Shown here piece after piece: positions 30,295 to 34,216 of a stretch of 34,216 nt of DNA. Both the position numbers and the translations under genes were made by a program. How positions within the stretch are numbered: position 1 is the stretch's first letter; each line of letters starts with the position of its first letter. A model generated the notes under the pieces. The model did not search any database, was not told the DNA's origin, and saw only the letters and a program-made list of their open reading frames with translations. Origin of the DNA: a virus; the IMG/VR virus record IMGVR_UViG_3300027734_000015, positions 1 to 34,216 of that record, one strand, 5' to 3'.

Positions 30295-32823
30295 TTAAGC
30301 AAACGATACGGTTTCGCTAGTTGTTGATGTTGCGGTGACAGTATAAATCTTGTAGCCGCCGCTAGTCGTGGAAGTCTGCGTTACGCCACCGGAGAATGTT
30401 GCGGTGTAGGTGTCAGGTATTTTGATGATGACTACGCCTGATCCACCTGCGCCGCCTACCGTGTAAGTTCCAAACGAACTATTGACAGACCATCCACCAC
30501 CGCCACCGCCGCCAGTATTGGCTGTCCCCGCGTAACCTATGTTACCGCTGTTGCCGCCAGCACCACCACCTCCTGCACCGCCGACTGCGCTTGTTCCATT
30601 GTCAGCAACTCCACCACCACCGCCGCCAGCGTAAGTCACGGACGATCCGCTAATGCTTGATGCCGTTCCTGCGCCACCCGCGCCGGGGTTTGATCCTGAT
30701 CGAGAACCACCAGTAGCGCCTGACGCACCGCCACCACCGCCACCTGCTCCGGGATATGGACTGGAATTAGAACTTCCACCACCGTTTGCGCCTTGGGATG
30801 GAGATGTGCTTGGCGTGTTTCCTGTGCCACCTGTGCCGGAAATACGTGATGCGCCGCCACCTGACCCGCCATTGCCTCCAACGCCTGTTCCATCGTTGTC
30901 GCCACCAAGACCGCCGCCAGCAGATGTGATTGCAGCAAAAACGCTGTTATTGCCAGCAGTTGATCTAGTTGGGCTAGACGCTCCCACCCCGCCAGCGCCC
31001 ACAGTAACAGTCGTGGCAACGCCTAATGAAACTCGCAAACCTGTGGCGGTACGCATACCGCCGCCACCGCCACCGCCGCCGCCAAAGTCGCCACCACCAC
31101 CACCGCCCGCAACAACAAGATAATCAACGGGCAAAGTATTTTTAAACGTAACCGTCTCGCTGCCAGTGCTAGTCGCTGTCACCGTCCAGATGTTGTAGCC
31201 ACCTGATGTTGTCAGGCTAGAAGTAACACCACCGGAAAACACTGCGCCAATGCTGTCGATTGTTCTGAGGATGACTACGCCGCTACCGCCTGCCGCGCCC
31301 CAAGAATTGCTAGGCATACCACCGCCGCCGCCACCCGTGTTTGCAGTTCCCGCAACGGCTGCGGTTACAAGGTTGACACCACCTGCGCCGCCACCACCCG
31401 TCCCGCCCGTTGAGCGCGTTCCCGGTACACCTGCCACACCGCCACCGCCACCGCCTGCATAGGTAACGCTAGACCCCGAAATGCTAGATGCCGAGCCATT
31501 GCCTCCGTTGCCGCCGACACCTGAAGCGTTGCCGCCACCTACTGCGCCCGCACCGCCACCGCCCGAGCCGCTGTTCTGAGAATTCAGCGTCGCGCCGCCA
31601 TCATTGCCTTGTCCCGATATTCCTGTGCCGGGATAAGTTTGAGCACCGCCGTTTTGACCGCCGCCACCGCCCGAGCCGCCATTTGACCCGTCTTTAACCG
31701 CAGCGCCATCACTCGCGCCACCGCCCCCGCCGGTTGAAGTAATGGACGAAAAAACAGAGTTTGATCCGTTTACGCCTTTGGCTGATGTGCCTCCACTACC
31801 TGCACCGCCTGCGCCAACTGTGACCGTGTAGCTTGTGCCGAATACTATGGCAAGTCCATTAGCATTTCTAAAACCACCTGCGCCGCCACCGCCCCAACTG
31901 CCGCCTCCACCACCACCTGCAACTACCAAGTAATCAACGCCGGGCGAAGTCGAGAACGTCACCGTCTCCGAAGTCGTCGAAGTCGCTGTGACTGAATAAA
32001 TGTTGTAGCCGCTAACTGCGCTGCTGTATGTATAGGTCACGCCGCTTGAGAATGTGGCATAGACAGTCGATGGCACTTTGATGATGACAATGCCTGACCC
32101 GCCATTGCCGCCAGCGTATTCTGCGCCGCCAGCCCCGCCGCCACCGCCGCCGCCAAAGTTTGCGGTTGCATTACCACCTACGGTTGTGCTTGATCCATTG
32201 CCAGCGTTCGTGCCGCCTGTGCCGCCCGTGCCTGTCGGACTACCCGTATTAGTACCCCCGCCACCGCCGCCTGAATACGATTGCGAAGTGCCTGATATGG
32301 ATGAAGTTGATGCCGCGCCACCTGCTCCACCCGTTAAACTTGCGCCGTTTGCACCTGCCCCCCCTGCCCCACCTCCACCTCCACCGGGATAAGGTGCGGT
32401 ATTAAGACCGTTACCGCCGTTGTTGCCGTAGTTTGCGCCCGTGCCGCCAGTTCCTGCGTAGCCACCAGCATTGACCGCCCCGCCGCCACCTGACGCATTT
32501 GCAGACGAAGTGCCGTTTGCCGTTCCACCGGCAGTTACCGAGCCACCTCCACCACCCCCGTCAGATGTAATGCTGCTAAATACAGACGAACTGCCATCCG
32601 CGCCGTTTACAGTTCTAACCGTTGACCCAGCACCGCCAGCGCCTACTGTAACCGTGTATGCAGTGGTGTAAGACAAAGTTTGTGATGTAAGTGAACGAAA
32701 ACCGCCACCACCACCGCCGCCCCCATAGGCTTTGCCGCCGCCACCGCCGCCAGCGACGACAAGGTAATCAACAGTAATTCCCGCAGCACCACCGGCTAGG
32801 AAAAAGTTTTTAGCTGCAAACAT
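30295..32823 (-). CDS. glycine-rich modular adhesin/tail fibre
   Basis: The 842-aa product starts MFAAKNFFLAGGAAG at 32823 (the ATG overlaps the stop of the fibre gene as TAATG; the upstream frame extension is rejected). It has three modules of about 270 residues. Each opens with VDYLVVAGGGGGG, then an aromatic/Gly stretch, YTVTVGAGGAGS, a long Gly/Ser/Asn part, and ends with VTATSTTSETVTF. Gly-rich triplets like these form packed polyglycine-II helices in the S16 adhesin gp38. Receptor binding is the likely task. Confidence 0.85.
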   Translation of the reverse strand: MFAAKNFFLAGGAAGITVDYLVVAGGGGGGKAYGGGGGGGGFRSLTSQTLSYTTAYTVTVGAGGAGSTVRTVNGADGSSSVFSSITSDGGGGGGSVTAGGTANGTSSANASGGGGAVNAGGYAGTGGTGANYGNNGGNGLNTAPYPGGGGGGAGGAGANGASLTGGAGGAASTSSISGTSQSYSGGGGGGTNTGSPTGTGGTGGTNAGNGSSTTVGGNATANFGGGGGGGAGGAEYAGGNGGSGIVIIKVPSTVYATFSSGVTYTYSSAVSGYNIYSVTATSTTSETVTFSTSPGVDYLVVAGGGGGGSWGGGGAGGFRNANGLAIVFGTSYTVTVGAGGAGSGGTSAKGVNGSNSVFSSITSTGGGGGASDGAAVKDGSNGGSGGGGGQNGGAQTYPGTGISGQGNDGGATLNSQNSGSGGGGAGAVGGGNASGVGGNGGNGSASSISGSSVTYAGGGGGGVAGVPGTRSTGGTGGGGAGGVNLVTAAVAGTANTGGGGGGMPSNSWGAAGGSGVVILRTIDSIGAVFSGGVTSSLTTSGGYNIWTVTATSTGSETVTFKNTLPVDYLVVAGGGGGGDFGGGGGGGGGMRTATGLRVSLGVATTVTVGAGGVGASSPTRSTAGNNSVFAAITSAGGGLGGDNDGTGVGGNGGSGGGASRISGTGGTGNTPSTSPSQGANGGGSSNSSPYPGAGGGGGGASGATGGSRSGSNPGAGGAGTASSISGSSVTYAGGGGGGVADNGTSAVGGAGGGGAGGNSGNIGYAGTANTGGGGGGGWSVNSSFGTYTVGGAGGSGVVIIKIPDTYTATFSGGVTQTSTTSGGYKIYTVTATSTTSETVSFA

Positions 32824-34190
32824 TACGGTGTATATCCCTGTGCAATCGAACCGTACCAGTTCGTTCCATCGCTGATAAACGTCAGAATGTCCATCTTGCC
32901 CGCAGTAGCGGTAATCGTAGGCGCACCCGAAGTGCCCCACTGCACGCTAGTAAACGTCGCAGTACCATTGCCCGTAGATGCAGCTTGTTTCAGCAACAGC
33001 ACAAAAGACTTGCCAGCAGTCGCAGTCGGCATCGTGAACGTGCAAGCCGTCGAAGCCGTCAGGGTTGCAGTTTGCACAGTACCGTTAGTCAGTGACAGCG
33101 TGTTTGACGTTGTTACCGTACCAATGGCGACAACGCTTTCGACGTAGTTCGTTACTGTCGGGTTGTTGATGATTGGGCTAGTCAGTCCCGTAACCGTCAA
33201 ATAGCCGGTCGAAGGATTGAAACTCAACCGCGTGGAACTGGTGTTTTCAGCCGAAATCGTGCCGCTAGTGGCGCTCGTAAACAGCAGATAGCGCGAAGCG
33301 TTGGTCGTTGTATCGTCGGTGATCGTGATCGCAGAGGTCGGTGTATCCCATACTGGCGTACCAGCACCGGCAGACTTTAGGAATTGTCCCGAAGTGCCCG
33401 CTGCTGTAAAAGCATAGGCAGTACCGCTACCGTAAGCCACCGCACCTGCTGTCGGGGTAGCAGTTCCCGCCGTACCACCAAGGTTCACAGCAACAGGGTT
33501 AGCAAGAGTAAAAGCTGAACCGACAAGCGTAAGGCCAGTCCCTGCGGTATACGACGCACCGCCTGAGAACTGCGACCAGTTCATCGCGGTGACACCGATA
33601 GTCCCACCAGCGTTAGCCGTACAAACCCACCCCGTATCGCCTTGACTGCTGCCTTGCTCCAAGAACGTAAACGCGCCGGGGACTTCCGACCACGTATCCA
33701 TATCGGTCGAGCGTGTCCATGCACCACTTGCCACAACATAGATGCCGTTTTCTGACGCGGTGCTTTGATTCTTGACTAGACACCTATCGCCAGCAATCAG
33801 CGCGATGCCATCAACCGTTTGCGTACCTGACAGCGTGATGTTGACAGTCGTTCCAGCAATACACGAACCTTTAACGTCAAGACCCGTCACCAACGCATCG
33901 ACATAGCTTTTATTTACTATGTCATTCCCCGTTGAGGGCGTGGTTGAGATCGTTCCCGTCGTGGTAGCGATGTTTGTAAATACGCCGGTTGAGGGAACTG
34001 TAGCGCCAATCGTTGCGCCGTTAATCGTGCCGCTAGTGATAGATGCAGCGCCACTAGCACCAACGGTGAAGTACGTGCCAGCAGGCCCAACAAACGTCAC
34101 AAACCCTTGCGTGTCTGTGAATATCCCCTGCACTGGGACGATGTTTATCGTCTGCGTGCTTGCTGTTTCGTTTTGCAGTATTTGAGACAT
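32823..34190 (-). CDS. tail fibre protein
   Basis: In this 455-aa protein the N-terminal 100 residues (MSQILQNETASTQTINIV, then beta-rich) are probably the virion anchor. At about 130-215 it has GDRCLVKNQSTASENGIYVV, WTRSTDMDTWSEVPGAF and GDTGWVC, the central domain of many fibre proteins. The end (LLLKQAASTGNGTATFTSVQW, FISDGTNWYGSIAQ) matches a common fibre C-terminus. It precedes the Gly-rich adhesin, which may sit on its tip. Its start lies in the terminal repeat. Confidence 0.85.
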   Translation of the reverse strand: MSQILQNETASTQTINIVPVQGIFTDTQGFVTFVGPAGTYFTVGASGAASITSGTINGATIGATVPSTGVFTNIATTTGTISTTPSTGNDIVNKSYVDALVTGLDVKGSCIAGTTVNITLSGTQTVDGIALIAGDRCLVKNQSTASENGIYVVASGAWTRSTDMDTWSEVPGAFTFLEQGSSQGDTGWVCTANAGGTIGVTAMNWSQFSGGASYTAGTGLTLVGSAFTLANPVAVNLGGTAGTATPTAGAVAYGSGTAYAFTAAGTSGQFLKSAGAGTPVWDTPTSAITITDDTTTNASRYLLFTSATSGTISAENTSSTRLSFNPSTGYLTVTGLTSPIINNPTVTNYVESVVAIGTVTTSNTLSLTNGTVQTATLTASTACTFTMPTATAGKSFVLLLKQAASTGNGTATFTSVQWGTSGAPTITATAGKMDILTFISDGTNWYGSIAQGYTP

Positions 34191-34216
34191 GACAGCCCCT
34201 TAGTCGGCTTGGGCGG
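34090..34216. repeat. 127-bp terminal direct repeat, right copy
   Basis: This copy matches 1-127 base for base. It should be removed once to give a circular genome of about 34,089 bp. The fibre gene (start at 34190) is complete in this copy, and the next gene upstream in transcription is complete only at the left end. Confidence 0.97.

Noticed and set aside
30300-32770. Pro-rich open frames on the + strand
   Set aside because: They are the complement of Gly codons (GGN read as NCC) of the adhesin.
32823-32940. 39-codon N-terminal extension of the Gly-rich adhesin
   Set aside because: It lies wholly within the end of the fibre gene; the ATG at 32823, overlapping the fibre stop, is the natural start.
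1-34216. CRISPR arrays, tRNA genes, insertion sequences, retron or diversity-generating repeat systems
   Set aside because: I saw no regular short repeat-spacer array, no cloverleaf candidate, no transposase and no reverse transcriptase in any frame.

Overview
The window is a complete or nearly complete genome of a tailed phage with a P22-like (short-tailed, podovirus-type) virion. It comes from a circularly permuted or circularised contig. The first 127 bases are repeated exactly as the last 127 (1-127 = 34090-34216), so the unique genome is about 34.09 kb, and the late operon runs on across the contig ends. The protein families (P22-type coat, portal, gp4 and gp10; ERF and YqaJ recombinases; NinB; Cro-like regulator) point to a phage of a Gram-negative proteobacterium. 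My guess of an environmental, possibly freshwater betaproteobacterial, host rests only on the general look of the small genes. No integrase, CI-type repressor, tRNA, DNA polymerase, RNA polymerase or replicative helicase is visible, so the phage must use host replication and transcription.

Layout. A 180-bp control region (14411-14591) separates two divergent early operons. Rightward (+), 14592-18614 holds two leader genes, an ERF annealing protein, a YqaJ/lambda-type exonuclease, an SSB-like protein, a lipoprotein, and a very tightly overlapped run of small membrane and zinc-ribbon proteins, several under 60 residues. Leftward (-), 14410-10577 holds a Cro-like regulator, a leader with two terminator-like hairpins, a replication-O-like protein, an AT-rich GNAT gene inserted between duplicated gene ends, a winged-helix protein, a second GNAT, NinB, a Ref-type HNH nuclease and a VRR-NUC/Hjc-like nuclease. 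It ends at an intrinsic terminator (10503-10545).

All late genes are on the - strand. 10493-7113 carries a Dps-like protein, an AT-hook/zinc protein, GroES, a virion-like protein, two small basic proteins and a 468-aa unknown. 6885-111 carries terminase small and large subunits, portal, scaffold, coat and two small beta-rich proteins. Crossing the contig end, 34190-29437 carries tail fibre, glycine-rich adhesin and accessory proteins. 29434-21087 carries gp4- and gp10-like tail factors, a cupin-like protein and three ejection-type proteins. 21077-18598 carries a tail-collar fibre and the lysis cassette, ending with an M15 endolysin that meets the rightward operon tail-to-tail. One small rightward gene with its own extended -10 promoter (6909-7138) sits between these leftward blocks.

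Most notable: the GNAT cassette flanked by diverged copies of the start of the replication gene (13021-13076 / 13641-13696); the phage-borne GroES; a beta-domain cassette shared by two neighbouring tail proteins; the out-of-frame gene overlap at 17806-17954; and the single-repressor control region with two operator-like repeats exactly 10 bp apart.
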